Below, one piece after another: positions 14,020 through 23,906 of a stretch of DNA of 64,000 nt. The number at the start of each line of letters is the position of its first letter. The first letter of the stretch is position 1. Made by a program: the position numbers and the translations under genes. Under the pieces are notes generated by a model. The model was not told where the DNA came from and made no database searches. It saw only the letters and a list, made by a program, of their open reading frames with translations. The stretch is from Acetobacter nitrogenifigens DSM 23921 = NBRC 105050. Its GTDB lineage: Bacteria; Pseudomonadota; Alphaproteobacteria; Acetobacterales; Acetobacteraceae. The stretch covers positions 62,001-126,000 of the forward strand of contig NZ_AUBI01000002.1 in assembly GCF_000429165.1 (NCBI RefSeq), given 5' to 3'.

Positions 14020-16049
14020 GAAACCAGTCTCTCCCTGCCCAAGGCGGTTCCGGGCGCGGCGTCGGAAGCGGCTTCTCCCGCATCCGTCGGCGTCGCGCCC
14101 GTGCTGTTGTGAACGAATTCGGGCACAAGGGCCGTAAGCGCTGCAATCGCCTCAGCCGCATTGCCGTCATGCGCGCAGGCCGCGATCCTGTCCACGGCCG
14201 CCGAGACCTGCCGCAAATCCACGACGCGCGGCGTGGCGATCAACAGACCCGGCGCATCTGTCGGCGCCGGGGCCTCCCGCCCGTGGAACAACTCCTCGAA
14301 CAGCTTCTCGCCCGGACGCAGGCCGGTGAAGCGGATCGCCACGTCCTCGTCAGGCCGCAGTCCCGCCAGCCGGATGATGCGCCGCGCAAGATCGACGATC
14401 TTCACGGGTTGCCCCATATCGAGCACGAAAATCCCGCCGTCGCGCAGCATCGCGTCCGTGCCGCTTTCGTCGTGATCCAGCACGACGACGGCGCCCCGCA
14501 CGCTGGCCTGCAACACCAGCCCGACAGCCTCCGGCACCGTCATGAAGTAGCGACGCATATCGGGATGCGTGACGGTCAGCGGTCCGCCGCGTTCAAGCTG
14601 CCTGCGGAACAGCGGCACGACCGATCCGGTCGAACCGAGGACGTTGCCGAAGCGCACAGTCACGCAACGCATGGCGTCGCGACGCCCGGACGCCCGCGCG
14701 GCGATGTCGAGCGCCTGACAATACATTTCGGCAGCGCGTTTGCTTGCGCCCATCAGGCTGGACGGATTCACCGCCTTGTCGGTCGAGATCACCACCATCG
14801 CCTGCGCGCCGTGCCGCGCGGCTGCATCGGCGACGATGCGCGTGCCGAGCACATTGGTCAGCAATCCCTCACACGGGTTGCTCTCGACAATCGGCACATG
14901 CTTGAGCGCGGCAGCATGGAACACCAGCGCCGGGCGATAGGTCTCGAACACGCGTTCGATCCGTCCCGCGTCGCGCACGTCAGCGACGACGATGTCGCGC
15001 GCAGCCGGATGCGCCTGCTCGCCCAGTTCGACGTCGATCCGCCACAGCGCGTATTCGCCGTTATCGACCAGAACGAGACGACTCGGTCCGAAGGAGGCGA
15101 TCTGGCGCGCCAGTTCGGAACCGATCGAACCGCCCGCGCCCGTCACCATCACCACACGGTCGCGGATCATGCGATCCATGCCCTCGCGATCCAGCGGCAC
15201 CTGCGGACGGTTCAGCAGATCTTCCAGAGCCACAGGCCGCAGCTCAACCCGGTCGGCGGGCGTAAGCGCCGTCAACACCGGCGCGCGCATGACCTCGACG
15301 CCATGCGCCTCGGCCGCGTCCAGCACGCGGCTCAACCCTTCCCCACGGAAATTCGGGTCCGTCACCACCAGACTGTCCGGCAACGCCTTGCGCTGCGCCA
15401 TGCCGTCAAGCAGCGCCGCTATTTCGGTGACGTGCCCGAGAATTGGAACGTTATGAATGCGCCGCCCGGCCTGATTCGTCCCCTGCCCGATCAGCCCCGT
15501 GACGCGTACGCCCGAGCCGTCGTTGCGGTCGATCGCACGCAGGAACAGATCCGCGACCTGATCCGCGCCGACCAGCACCACGCGCCGCTGCGCCGCGCTG
15601 CGACGGCCAAGCACATTGAACATGCGATAGGCAGCGCGCAGCCCCCCGAGCATGACGATCAGGGTCAACGCGTAGATGATCGGGAACGCCGGGCTCGGCA
15701 GCGGATAGCCGGTAACGGCTAGTCCGGCGGTGAACAGCGCGGCGCTGGCGATCGACGCCCCGGTGATTCCCAACATGTCGGACATGCCGGAGAACCGCCA
15801 GTATTGCTGCGGCATCCGGAACGGCAGCCCGCTGACCAGCAATGTGATCGCGCCTCCCGCCAGCAGCCAGAGCGGGTGCAGCAGCCCTTCCTGCGGCGCG
15901 GCGAGCCAGCGCGCGACCGGCGCGGCGAGCGCGGCCACCGTCCCGTCGAGCAGGACATTGACGAGAATACGGTTGAACGGCCGCAGCCGGGTGCTTATCG
16001 GCGCGACTTCCGGACGTTGCGGTGCCATCACCATAGCCCTATAGCCCAC
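14016..16049 (-). CDS. membrane-bound UDP-sugar 4,6-dehydratase (CapD/WbpM/PglF family)
   Basis: 677 residues: four membrane segments in the first 140 residues, a first Rossmann-like domain (RRVVLVGADQVADLFL), then a catalytic extended SDR domain beginning MVTGAGGSIGSELARQI at about residue 297. Catalytic markers are ISTDKAVNPSSLMGASKRAAEMY, where the Tyr of ordinary SDRs is replaced as in WbpM, and RFGNVLGSTGSVVPLF. The family converts UDP-GlcNAc to a 4-keto-6-deoxy sugar. Three near starts (residues 1, 6, 8) are possible. Head of a leftward operon with the aminotransferase; the WecA-like gene diverges from it. Confidence 0.92.
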   Translation of the reverse strand: MGYRAMVMAPQRPEVAPISTRLRPFNRILVNVLLDGTVAALAAPVARWLAAPQEGLLHPLWLLAGGAITLLVSGLPFRMPQQYWRFSGMSDMLGITGASIASAALFTAGLAVTGYPLPSPAFPIIYALTLIVMLGGLRAAYRMFNVLGRRSAAQRRVVLVGADQVADLFLRAIDRNDGSGVRVTGLIGQGTNQAGRRIHNVPILGHVTEIAALLDGMAQRKALPDSLVVTDPNFRGEGLSRVLDAAEAHGVEVMRAPVLTALTPADRVELRPVALEDLLNRPQVPLDREGMDRMIRDRVVMVTGAGGSIGSELARQIASFGPSRLVLVDNGEYALWRIDVELGEQAHPAARDIVVADVRDAGRIERVFETYRPALVFHAAALKHVPIVESNPCEGLLTNVLGTRIVADAAARHGAQAMVVISTDKAVNPSSLMGASKRAAEMYCQALDIAARASGRRDAMRCVTVRFGNVLGSTGSVVPLFRRQLERGGPLTVTHPDMRRYFMTVPEAVGLVLQASVRGAVVVLDHDESGTDAMLRDGGIFVLDMGQPVKIVDLARRIIRLAGLRPDEDVAIRFTGLRPGEKLFEELFHGREAPAPTDAPGLLIATPRVVDLRQVSAAVDRIAACAHDGNAAEAIAALTALVPEFVHNSTGATPTDAGEAASDAAPGTALGRERLVS

Positions 16050-16213
16050 CCTCGCGCTGGCTAGAAGGAACCAACGCAGCTTTCCTCTGCGCCGACCGTT
16101 CGACGCAGGCCAACCAGACGCGATGAGCCAACCCGCCGCCTCCCCGGATACGCTCCGAAGAGCGCGGGCGACCGCCCTTCGCGCCGCCCGCTGCTCCCGG
16201 TTGAAGGCGACTG

Positions 16214-17296
16214 ATGCCCATCACGCTTCCCTCCATCGCCCTGCTGCTCCTCGCCGCCATGATCTCTGCGCTGCTGATCCGCCGCATGATCGCCGTGGCT
16301 GTCCTTGACACGCCGGTTCATCGCAGCGCGCATACACAACCGACGCCCAAAGGCGGCGGCGTCGGCGTGATCGGCGCATTTCTTCTGGTGCTTCCTCCGC
16401 TCCGCGCGACTCTTGGCCTGCCTGCGCTTACGGCGCATGTCGCCGTCCTGTGGGTCGCCGTCGCGGCGTTGGCGATCGTGTCGTGGATCGACGACGTGAA
16501 GCAATGGTCGCCGTGGGTGAAGCTGGCGGCGCAAATCGGCGCAGCAATGCTGGTGACAGCCTGCGTGTCGCCGCTTCCAGGACCTCTTGGCGCGTGGGTC
16601 GGCGCGGCCATCGCCCTGCCGTGGCTGCTGTTCGTGACCAACGCCGTGAATTTCATGGATGGGCTGAACGGGCTGGTTTCGGGCGTTCTGTGCCTGTCCT
16701 TCGCCTGCCTTGCCCTGCTTCCGTCAGCCGCCGCAACTACCGGCCTGCGCGCGGAGTCGGCGTTGCTCGCCTGCACGTTGCTGGCCTTCATACCGTTCAA
16801 CTTCCCCCGTGCGCGCATTTTCATGGGCGACGTGGGCAGCCAGAGCTGTGGGCTGCTGATCGGAGCGGCCGCGCTCGCGGGCGTCCGCCCCGACGCAAGC
16901 GGTCTCTTCGATCCCTCGACGGCGATCGAAGTTCTCTGCCTGATTGCGGGGCTCTTATACGACGTAGGCGTCACACTCTGTCGCCGCGCTCTCGCCGGAG
17001 AACGCCTGCTGGAGGCGCACCGTGGCCATCTGTATCAAGTAGCCTATCGCGTCGGCATGCCGCGAACGACGGTGGCGCTGATCCACTGGGGCTTCGTGCT
17101 GTGGGGCGCGACATGGTTCACGCTGCTGCGCCCATCGTTCATTGCAATGGGCGCCGCCACGGGGACCACAACTGCGGAAGCAGTCGGCCACATCAGCGCC
17201 CTGCTGTCGCTTCTGGGGCTGATCGCTCTACCGCAACTCGTCTGGACGAGCGTTGTCGTATCTCTGGAACGCCGTCGGCCTCTCGACCGCTGGTGA
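16214..17296 (+). CDS. undecaprenyl-phosphate sugar-1-phosphate transferase (WecA/MraY family)
   Basis: 360 residues with about ten hydrophobic segments. It transfers a sugar-1-phosphate from a UDP sugar to undecaprenyl phosphate, starting a surface glycan repeat. Diagnostic motifs are VSWIDDVKQW (the DDxxx metal site), VTNAVNFMDGLNGL and PRARIFMGDVGSQSCG, and the cytoplasmic AHRGHLYQ histidine loop characteristic of polyprenyl-phosphate transferases. Divergent from the dehydratase across about 160 bases. With the dehydratase and aminotransferase it could form an initiating unit for an amino-dideoxy-sugar glycan. Confidence 0.92.
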   Translation: MPITLPSIALLLLAAMISALLIRRMIAVAVLDTPVHRSAHTQPTPKGGGVGVIGAFLLVLPPLRATLGLPALTAHVAVLWVAVAALAIVSWIDDVKQWSPWVKLAAQIGAAMLVTACVSPLPGPLGAWVGAAIALPWLLFVTNAVNFMDGLNGLVSGVLCLSFACLALLPSAAATTGLRAESALLACTLLAFIPFNFPRARIFMGDVGSQSCGLLIGAAALAGVRPDASGLFDPSTAIEVLCLIAGLLYDVGVTLCRRALAGERLLEAHRGHLYQVAYRVGMPRTTVALIHWGFVLWGATWFTLLRPSFIAMGAATGTTTAEAVGHISALLSLLGLIALPQLVWTSVVVSLERRRPLDRW

Positions 17297-17297
17297 C

Positions 17298-17334
17298 GCC
17301 GCAAGCGGCGCCACGGGCGGAAAAACTCCGCCCG
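17298..17334. terminator. hairpins between convergent genes
   Basis: Two adjacent hairpins occupy the short gap between convergent stop codons: GCCGC-AA-GCGGC and the perfect eight-base stem CGGGCGGA / TCCGCCCG with an AAAAC loop. T-runs are poor, so termination strength is uncertain. Confidence 0.45.
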
Positions 17335-17347
17335 GACAGCGTTCGTC

Positions 17348-17794
17348 TTACTGCTTGAGAGTGAAAGTGATGCCACTGGCGGCAGCGGCCAGACGGGCGC
17401 CTTTGGACGCCATCTCGATCTTGATGCGCACGCCGTTCTTGTTTTCAAGAACCTTGCCGCCGATACCTTCGCCCAGCGTCGCCTCACCCGCAGCGGCTGC
17501 GTACGTTCCTGCGAAATCTTCGGCGCGGTGCAGGTTGTAAACCGTACCCTTGCCTGTCGCTTCCGAATAACCGACGGCGGCGATCGTGCCGCCCGTCACC
17601 GAGAAATGATATTTCTTGTGGTTATAGGTCAGCGTCGCGTCGCCCCACGTGTAACCAACGCCAACATCCGCCGACTTGGCCGTAAGAACCACCGTGGCGG
17701 TCGGCGAACCCAGAGCGTCGCCTGCCGCTACTGACGGCGTGGCGATGGTCGCGAGAGAAAGAGCCGCTACAGCGGCGATCGGTGCAAAACGCAT
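17348..17794 (-). CDS. exported hypothetical protein
   Basis: 148 residues with a clear signal peptide (hydrophobic residues 5-23, cleavage near PSVAA). The mature part is glycine-rich with alternating beta-strand character (ADVGVGYTWGDATLTYNHKK, HFSVTGGTIAAVGYS, GTVYNLHRAEDFAGTY, NGVRIKIEMASKG). It resembles the conserved alphaproteobacterial periplasmic proteins with a WGDGTLTY-type core, but I cannot name the family with certainty. A very strong ribosome binding site (AAAAAAGGAAG) and a leader hairpin (GTTCCC / GGGAAC at about 17829-17849) suggest high expression. Confidence 0.75.
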   Translation of the reverse strand: MRFAPIAAVAALSLATIATPSVAAGDALGSPTATVVLTAKSADVGVGYTWGDATLTYNHKKYHFSVTGGTIAAVGYSEATGKGTVYNLHRAEDFAGTYAAAAGEATLGEGIGGKVLENKNGVRIKIEMASKGARLAAAASGITFTLKQ

Positions 17795-18430
17795 GAAGAT
17801 CTTCCTTTTTTAAATCTTGCTGGCGCTGTTCCCATGTGTGCGGGAACACGTCGAAGCAAGGCTGAGAGCGCAACCGCGTCCGGCTTCAGCCCACATCGTG
17901 TTTCAACGTTCTCACCCGCCCATGGTTTGCGGCGACGACGTGTTTCACAACAGGGCGCCCGTTTGAAAAAGCGCTTTCCCTGCCTACAGACACGCAACGA
18001 ACCCGCCCCGGAGCATATTCTGGCGCTCATCACGGAAGGTTTGCGGAAAATGTGACGATGCGCCTCCACCAACGCGAATCCGCATGTATCTTCATGCGTC
18101 TGCAAGACGTCAAAAGAAAGGCGCCTGTGCGTTTGTGAGCCATGATCCGATGCACGACTCCTGCATTCATTGAGACGAGACAGACTTTTTCCCGTGAGGT
18201 CTGATATGCCGAACCGACTCACGGACTCCGCCCTTATCTGTGGCACTGAAGAGATTCACCCACTCCACGGATTCCACCGGAATGAGCGGGGCGCGTATCC
18301 CGGCGCCCCTGATCGATCAAAACCGAAAACACCGCTCCCGCGTGAAGACGCAAGAAGGTTCGGGAAAAAGCAACGCCTGCGGACGCACGCCTCTCCCAAA
18401 CATTCGGTCAATATGCACCGGCGCCAAAAG
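17795..18430. other. long intergenic region, no gene recognised
   Basis: About 640 bases between the exported protein's start and the terminator of the MarR gene. The first 60 bases hold the ribosome binding site and a short hairpin of the leftward exported-protein gene. Open frames here show no family similarity and no convincing ribosome binding sites. No tRNA or riboswitch was recognised. The promoter of the exported protein must lie here. Confidence 0.5.
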
Positions 18431-18465
18431 AAAAAAGCCGCACCCCAAAGGGACGCGGCTTTTTT
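18431..18465 (-). terminator. intrinsic terminator downstream of the MarR gene
   Basis: A perfect 11-base stem AAAAAAGCCGC / GCGGCTTTTTT with a 13-base loop. Read leftward it gives a GC stem followed by six U residues, about 100 bases after the MarR stop; it can also act in the other direction. Confidence 0.8.
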
Positions 18466-18569
18466 AGACTTCGCTCGGACAACGCTGCTCAAAGCGCGGC
18501 GTCCGAACCGCAAAGATCGTCGCTTCGCCGGCGAAACCTCCAAACGAGAAGAACCCGGCTCGAGCGCGA

Positions 18570-18992
18570 TCAGGCGGCGCGAGCGCGAACCGTCTTCTCT
18601 TCGACAGCCTTTTTCGGCGCGGCGGATTCGCCCATGATCGAACGAATTTCGCGCAGATAAGCGGCGCCCTTCAGCGTGCGCTGCACCAGCACCGAGCGAC
18701 GATCGAGCGGATCGACCTTGCGACGGGCCAGATCCAGCTCACCGAGACGGTCGAGCGCGCGGGTGATCGCAGGCTTCGAAACGTTCAGTTCCGCGGCGAG
18801 GCCACGCACCGTGTGTCCTTCTTCCTGCAGATAGCAGGTGAGGAACACGGCGAGCTGGCGCGCCGAAAGATCGGGGCCGTCACGACGAACGAGGGATACG
18901 ATCGTCTCGCGCAACGTGGTGACGAGGGCGTCGGCGGCGGCGTTGTTCTGAGCCTTGGCGCCCTTGATGGGGGCGGTTTTGGTCTGAGCCAT
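18570..18992 (-). CDS. MarR-family winged-helix transcriptional regulator
   Basis: 140 residues. The winged helix spans about residues 43-110: DLSARQLAVFLTCYLQEEG, then the recognition region HTVRGLAAELNVSKPAITRALDRLGEL, then the wing RRKVDPLDRRSVLVQRT. N- and C-terminal tails are Ala/Lys-rich and probably disordered. The family represses genes in response to small ligands or oxidants; no adjacent target is obvious, since the next gene upstream on the same strand is an aminopeptidase. A good terminator follows. Confidence 0.85.
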   Translation of the reverse strand: MAQTKTAPIKGAKAQNNAAADALVTTLRETIVSLVRRDGPDLSARQLAVFLTCYLQEEGHTVRGLAAELNVSKPAITRALDRLGELDLARRKVDPLDRRSVLVQRTLKGAAYLREIRSIMGESAAPKKAVEEKTVRARAA

Positions 18993-19142
18993 GATAGTAA
19001 ACTCCTTAACTCTTTCGGGCCGGGAGTCGTTATCCCGGTCAGGCCGGTCGGGACCGGCGCTTCACATGCGACGTCATATAGAACGTCTCTGGCGAAAATA
19101 AACCGCACCTGAATAAATAGTTCTTCATGGGAATCATTATTC

Positions 19143-20555
19143 TCACGAATGTAATATATCGTTCAGGTTCAGCAACGTCGGCAACGCGGCGAAAATCGCA
19201 CGTAACCCCATGATTTCGCCGCCTTCCGGACGCCCAGGACGCGAACTGTCGTTCCACGCGTAGCTATCAATATGTGCCCAACACACAGCTGGGTCGACAA
19301 AACGTTCAAGAAACAAAGCCGCGGTTATTGCCCCCGCGAAAGGCTTGGATGAGACATTGTTAATATTTGCGACCGGGCTGCGCAGCCAATCACGGTATCC
19401 ATCCCATAGCGGGAGACGCCACAACGGGTCGTATACCGCACGGCCGGCTTTCAGGAGCGCCTCTGCCGCCCGGTCGTCATTGCCCAGCAATGCTGGCAGA
19501 TCGGGTCCCAAGGCGACCCGCGCCGCTCCCGTCAACGTCGCGACGTCGAGCAGAAGGGCGGGCTTCGACTCACAGGCTTCGCTCAACAGATCGGCCATGA
19601 CCAGACGCCCTTCCGCGTCAGTGTTCCCGATCTCCACCGTCAGGCCATTGCGCGCCGTTACGACATCCAGCGGGCGCATGGCAGAACCGGACACCGAATT
19701 CTCGACGCAGGCGAACCGAGCCTCCAGCCGGATCGGCAGATCGCGCGCCATGATCAGGCGAGCCAGCGCCAGCACCGTCGCGGCGCCGCCCATGTCCTTC
19801 TTCATTCGCAACATGCCCGCAGACGGCTTGATGTCGTTGCCGCCGGCGTCGAAACACACGCCCTTGCCGACAAGCGACAGCAGCGGCGCATCAGGCGCCG
19901 CGCCAGACCCGCTCCAGGACGCAACGACCACGCGCGGTTTGCGTGCGGATCCGGCTCCAACATGCGCGACCAGCGGATATTCCTTCGCCAGCGCCTCACC
20001 CTTCACGACCTTCGTCTTCGCGCCGAATGGCGAGAGCGCGCCGACGACAGCCTTCGCCAGTTCGGCCGGCCCCAGAAGATTCGCCGGCAGGTTGATCAGG
20101 TCCCGCCCCAGCCAGATCGATCTGGCCGTCTCCAGCGCCTCGGCGCCAGGACTCTCCTCCACCAGGGTCGCCGCCGCCGACTTGCTTCCCTCCCTCAACG
20201 AGAATCGGTAGGCGCCAAGCGCGAAACCCAGCGTCGCCACCGAGCGGTCGACGTCGGGCGGAAGGTCGAGTCGCCACGCGCCTTTCGGTAATCCGCCAGG
20301 CAGCCCGCCGAAAGGCATCGGGTCCGATACGCCCTCAGGCGGCAATCCCAGCAACGCTGACACGCCGCTTCTCCCATCCGGCACGATCATGAGTTCACCG
20401 GGACGCGCGGAAAATCCCACAGCCGCCGCATATCCCGCGGCCGCTTCGCCCACGATACGCGTCAGGGTCTTCACGTCGCCCGCCCGGACGCCGTGAACAA
20501 TGCGCGACGCCTTCCGACGCCCCGTCGTGACGCATTCGATCTCCCTTACCGCCAT
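19143..20555 (-). CDS. M17 leucyl-aminopeptidase-family protein
   Basis: 470 residues from the ATG at 20555, preferred over longer frames because GGGAAG lies 7 bases upstream and family similarity begins here. The M17 signature NTDAEGRLVMADLL is present, with VGKGVCFDAGGNDIKPSAGM supplying metal and substrate residues and ALLLDVATLTGAARVALG following. Cytoplasmic dizinc peptidase removing N-terminal residues. The usual catalytic segment reads GGNDIKP rather than GGISLKP, typical of the divergent alphaproteobacterial M17 branch. It is divergent from the helicase gene. Confidence 0.88.
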   Translation of the reverse strand: MAVREIECVTTGRRKASRIVHGVRAGDVKTLTRIVGEAAAGYAAAVGFSARPGELMIVPDGRSGVSALLGLPPEGVSDPMPFGGLPGGLPKGAWRLDLPPDVDRSVATLGFALGAYRFSLREGSKSAAATLVEESPGAEALETARSIWLGRDLINLPANLLGPAELAKAVVGALSPFGAKTKVVKGEALAKEYPLVAHVGAGSARKPRVVVASWSGSGAAPDAPLLSLVGKGVCFDAGGNDIKPSAGMLRMKKDMGGAATVLALARLIMARDLPIRLEARFACVENSVSGSAMRPLDVVTARNGLTVEIGNTDAEGRLVMADLLSEACESKPALLLDVATLTGAARVALGPDLPALLGNDDRAAEALLKAGRAVYDPLWRLPLWDGYRDWLRSPVANINNVSSKPFAGAITAALFLERFVDPAVCWAHIDSYAWNDSSRPGRPEGGEIMGLRAIFAALPTLLNLNDILHS

Positions 20556-20709
20556 AGTCTTCCCACGCTCCAAAAATCCGGCATTAACCCTCAGGCTGCC
20601 CCCGCAGGCCCGTCCACGCAATCCGTCAGCACGACGTCGGGCAACCGAGTATGCGCGGCGAACAGGAAAGGACGCTTGCAATTCGTGAAAACCAGTCCAC
20701 GATGGCGGT

Positions 20710-23361
20710 ATGACAGGGTCGCATGGCGGACGGGTTCCGGGCCTGACGGCGCGGATCTCAGAAAACGGTTCCCCCCCGGCGCGTAACGGCGCCGCATCCC
20801 CTGCCTTCGCCGCACGCATGGCGTCGCGAGGGCCCGACGCCTCTGGCGCGCCGCATCCTCATGCGATCCTCGGGCCGACCAACACCGGAAAAACCCATTA
20901 CGCTATCGAGCGCATGCTGGCGCATCCGTCCGGCGTCATCGGCTTCCCACTGCGTCTTCTTGCTCGCGAAAACTACGACCGCATGGTCGCCGCCAAAGGG
21001 GCCGCGCGCGTGGGCCTCATCACCGGTGAGGAGAAGATCGTTCCTCCCGGCGCACGCTGGTTCTCCTGCACGGTCGAGGCGATGCCCACGGACCGCAGCG
21101 TCTCCTTTCTGGCTGTGGACGAAATCCAGCTCTGCGGCGACCCCGAGCGCGGGCACGTCTTCACCTCGCGCTTGCTGCATGCGCGCGGACAGGACGAGAC
21201 GCTCTTCCTCGGCTCAGAAACCATCGCGCCTCTCATGCGCCAGCTTGTGCCGGACGCAATCATAGAAACGCGCCCCCGCCTGTCGGCGCTGACCGCGACG
21301 GGCGCGACGCGACTGGAAAAATTGCCGCCTCGCACCGCGATCGTCGCGTTCTCCGCCGCCGAGATTTACGCCATCGCCGAACTGATCCGCAGCAGACGGG
21401 GAGGATGCGCCGTCGTCATGGGGCAGATGTCGCCCCGCACGCGCAACGCGCAGGTGGCGCTGTATCAGGACCGGGAGGTCGATTACCTCGTCGCCACGGA
21501 CGCGATCGGCATGGGGCTGAACATGGATATCGGCCATGTCGCTTTTGCCGGCCTGTCCAAATTCGACGGCCTGCGTCGCCGCAACCTCCTCGCGCCGGAA
21601 GTCGCACAGATCGCCGGACGCGCCGGACGCGGCGCGCGCGACGGCACGTTCGGGACCACCGGACAATGCCCCGCCATTCCCGACGCAATCATCGAAAGCG
21701 TCGAGACGCACCGCTTCGATCCGCTGCAACGACTCTACTGGCGCAATATCGATCTGGATTTCGGTTCGCCTGGCGCCCTGCTCCGCAGCCTGTCTCGTCC
21801 GTCGCCCGCACGGGGCCTGCAAGCGAGTCCGCAGACCAGCGACGCCCTGACGCTGGCGGCGCTGGCGGCGGACCCCGAGATCGCAGCGTCGGCGGCGACA
21901 GGCGGCAGAACACGTCTGCTATGGGACGTGTGTCAGATCCCCGACTTCCGTAAGCTCGGCGAACAGAACCACACGCAACTCTGCGCCCGGATCTACGATC
22001 GTCTGGCGTCCGGTAAACGCCTGCCGGGCAGCCTTCTTGAAGAACAACTCGCACGGCTGAACAACATCGAGGGCGACGTCGACACGCTGATGCAGCGTCT
22101 GGCGGGCATCCGCATCTGGTCCTACGTCGCAACCCGCGAAACATGGGTCTCCCACGCCCCGCTCTGGCAGGAGCGGACGCGCGCGGTGGAGGACGCCGTG
22201 TCGGACGCCCTGCACGAACGACTGACCGCCCGCTTCGTCGATCGACGCGCCGCGCATCTGATACGCCTGCTGGACGGCGACGACCGGACGCCCCTGCTGT
22301 CGGCCGTTCGTAAAGACGGAGAAGTGATCGTCGAGGGCCATGCCGTGGGACGCATCCACGGTTTCGAGCTTCACCTGGACAAGAACCTGCCGGAGACCGA
22401 CCGCGCCACGCTGGGCCGCGCTGCGCGTCGGGCGATGCGAACCGAACTGCCCGCCCGTGTCGCCGCCTGCTGCAACGCCCCCGATTCCACTTTCTCGCTG
22501 GACGAGCGACGTGGCGAGATTCTGTGGGACGGCGCGGTCATCGTCCGCCTGCGCTCTGGTCGCGACCCATTGCATCCTGCGTTGGAGACGCGTGGAGACG
22601 GACTGCTCGACAGCCAGCAAAAAGACCGGATCAAGACGCGCGCCGGGGCCTTCCTTCGCGCGCATATCGAGCGGGACCTCGCCCCGCTGTTCCGCGCGAC
22701 CGACGCCGCAGCGTCCGATCCGACCATGAGGGGCCTCGTCCATCAGTTGACCGAAGGTCTCGGACAGGCTCGACCGACGCAACCGCTGCGCCAACGCGGC
22801 CGATTGTCCCGTCTGGGGATAGCGGCGCTGGAAGGAGCGGGCTCGCTCGATGTGCTCTATCTCCCGCAATTGCTCAAGCCACGCCGCATGCGGCTGCGCG
22901 CCCTTTTACTGGCGATCCACGACAATGCGCCGCCGCCGGAACTCCCCTCCGACAGCGCCGTGGTCGTCCCGGCCGACCAGTTTCCCCATCGGCTGCTGTC
23001 GAGACTTGGGTGGCCCGAACTGGGACCGGTGCGCATGCGGCTGGACGCGGCGCAGCGGCTCGCAAACCGTCTTGCGGCGCTGACCCGCGACAGCGCGGTC
23101 GCCGCGCCCGCCGACATCCTTCAGGTTTCAGGACTCAGGCGCGAATGCCTGAGAGAGGCGTTGCTGGCCATCGGTTTCAAAATCGCGCCGCCGCCGCCAT
23201 TGCCTGCAGGGATGTTCGGGCCCTCTCCGGCGCTGATTCTCTCTCGCCGAAAGCAGCCCCGCCGGGTAGAGCCGAAGCGCGCGTCCGCCCGGCCGAACGC
23301 CGTGAAAGACGGTCCATTCGCCGCGCTTTCGAGTCTGCTTGGGGCAGGAAGCGGCCTTTAA
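20710..23361 (+). CDS. SUV3-like DExH RNA helicase
   Basis: 883 residues. Walker A is LGPTNTGKT (residues 54-62); motif II is VDEIQLCGD (Asp137-Glu138); motif III FLGSETIAPL; motif VI QIAGRAGRGARDGTFG. This set, especially GPTNTGKT with DEIQ, defines the SUV3/Ski2-related helicases, mitochondrial in eukaryotes and common in alphaproteobacteria. The C-terminal 400 residues are a family extension without further motifs. It probably acts in RNA decay or structured-RNA unwinding. The 7Fe ferredoxin gene follows on the same strand about 210 bases later. Confidence 0.85.
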   Translation: MTGSHGGRVPGLTARISENGSPPARNGAASPAFAARMASRGPDASGAPHPHAILGPTNTGKTHYAIERMLAHPSGVIGFPLRLLARENYDRMVAAKGAARVGLITGEEKIVPPGARWFSCTVEAMPTDRSVSFLAVDEIQLCGDPERGHVFTSRLLHARGQDETLFLGSETIAPLMRQLVPDAIIETRPRLSALTATGATRLEKLPPRTAIVAFSAAEIYAIAELIRSRRGGCAVVMGQMSPRTRNAQVALYQDREVDYLVATDAIGMGLNMDIGHVAFAGLSKFDGLRRRNLLAPEVAQIAGRAGRGARDGTFGTTGQCPAIPDAIIESVETHRFDPLQRLYWRNIDLDFGSPGALLRSLSRPSPARGLQASPQTSDALTLAALAADPEIAASAATGGRTRLLWDVCQIPDFRKLGEQNHTQLCARIYDRLASGKRLPGSLLEEQLARLNNIEGDVDTLMQRLAGIRIWSYVATRETWVSHAPLWQERTRAVEDAVSDALHERLTARFVDRRAAHLIRLLDGDDRTPLLSAVRKDGEVIVEGHAVGRIHGFELHLDKNLPETDRATLGRAARRAMRTELPARVAACCNAPDSTFSLDERRGEILWDGAVIVRLRSGRDPLHPALETRGDGLLDSQQKDRIKTRAGAFLRAHIERDLAPLFRATDAAASDPTMRGLVHQLTEGLGQARPTQPLRQRGRLSRLGIAALEGAGSLDVLYLPQLLKPRRMRLRALLLAIHDNAPPPELPSDSAVVVPADQFPHRLLSRLGWPELGPVRMRLDAAQRLANRLAALTRDSAVAAPADILQVSGLRRECLREALLAIGFKIAPPPPLPAGMFGPSPALILSRRKQPRRVEPKRASARPNAVKDGPFAALSSLLGAGSGL

Positions 23362-23573
23362 CGCAGCGCTCATTTGCGTCGCAATCCGTTCCGAATGCGT
23401 CCGCCCGGGCCGCGCCTTGCACCGGTTGGCCCGGAGGCGCCCAAAACGCGGGCTTGCCTCGCGGCCAAAACCCTCGCATATCAACCCGTCCTGAGAAATG
23501 GGAGCCGTCCACGCGACCGCCCCGCGACACCAAAGTCGGCGATGCGCCGACCTTCTGACGATCGGAGAGAGCG

Positions 23574-23906
23574 ATGACCTACGTGGTCACTGAAAACTGC
23601 ATTCGCTGCAAGTTCATGGATTGCGTGGAAGTCTGCCCGGTGGACTGCTTCTACGCCGGTGAGAATTTCCTGGTCATCAACCCGGACGAATGCATCGATT
23701 GCGGCGTGTGCGAACCGGAATGTCCGGCTGAGGCCATCTTCCCCGACAGCGACGACCGCGCCGCCGCATGGGCCGAGATCAACGCCAGCTACTCGACGCA
23801 GTGGCCGAACATCACCCGCAAGGGCGCCCAGCCCGCCGACGCAGAAGAGTGGAAAGACAAGCCGAACAAAAAAGAGCTGTTGTCGTCTGCGCCCCACAAA
23901 GACTGA
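23574..23906 (+). CDS. fdxA: 7Fe ferredoxin
   Basis: 110 residues with a perfect ribosome binding site (GGAGAG). Cysteines at 9, 12, 17, 21 and 25, then 40, 43, 46 and 50, match the seven-iron ferredoxin pattern: one [3Fe-4S] and one [4Fe-4S] cluster, with Cys-Pro in EVCPVDCFY and [11 protein letters not shown]. Cytoplasmic one-electron carrier. The C-terminal extension ([14 protein letters not shown]) is typical of FdxA. In alphaproteobacteria it often lies near a CarD-type regulator and an S4-domain gene; neither is here, only the helicase. Confidence 0.95.
   Translation: MTYVVTENCIRCKFMDCVEVCPVDCFYAGENFLVINPDECIDCGVCEPECPAEAIFPDSDDRAAAWAEINASYSTQWPNITRKGAQPADAEEWKDKPNKKELLSSAPHKD

Noticed and set aside
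14109..15722. A 537-codon rightward frame
   Set aside because: Antisense to the UDP-sugar 4,6-dehydratase; Arg/His/Gln-rich without any domain.
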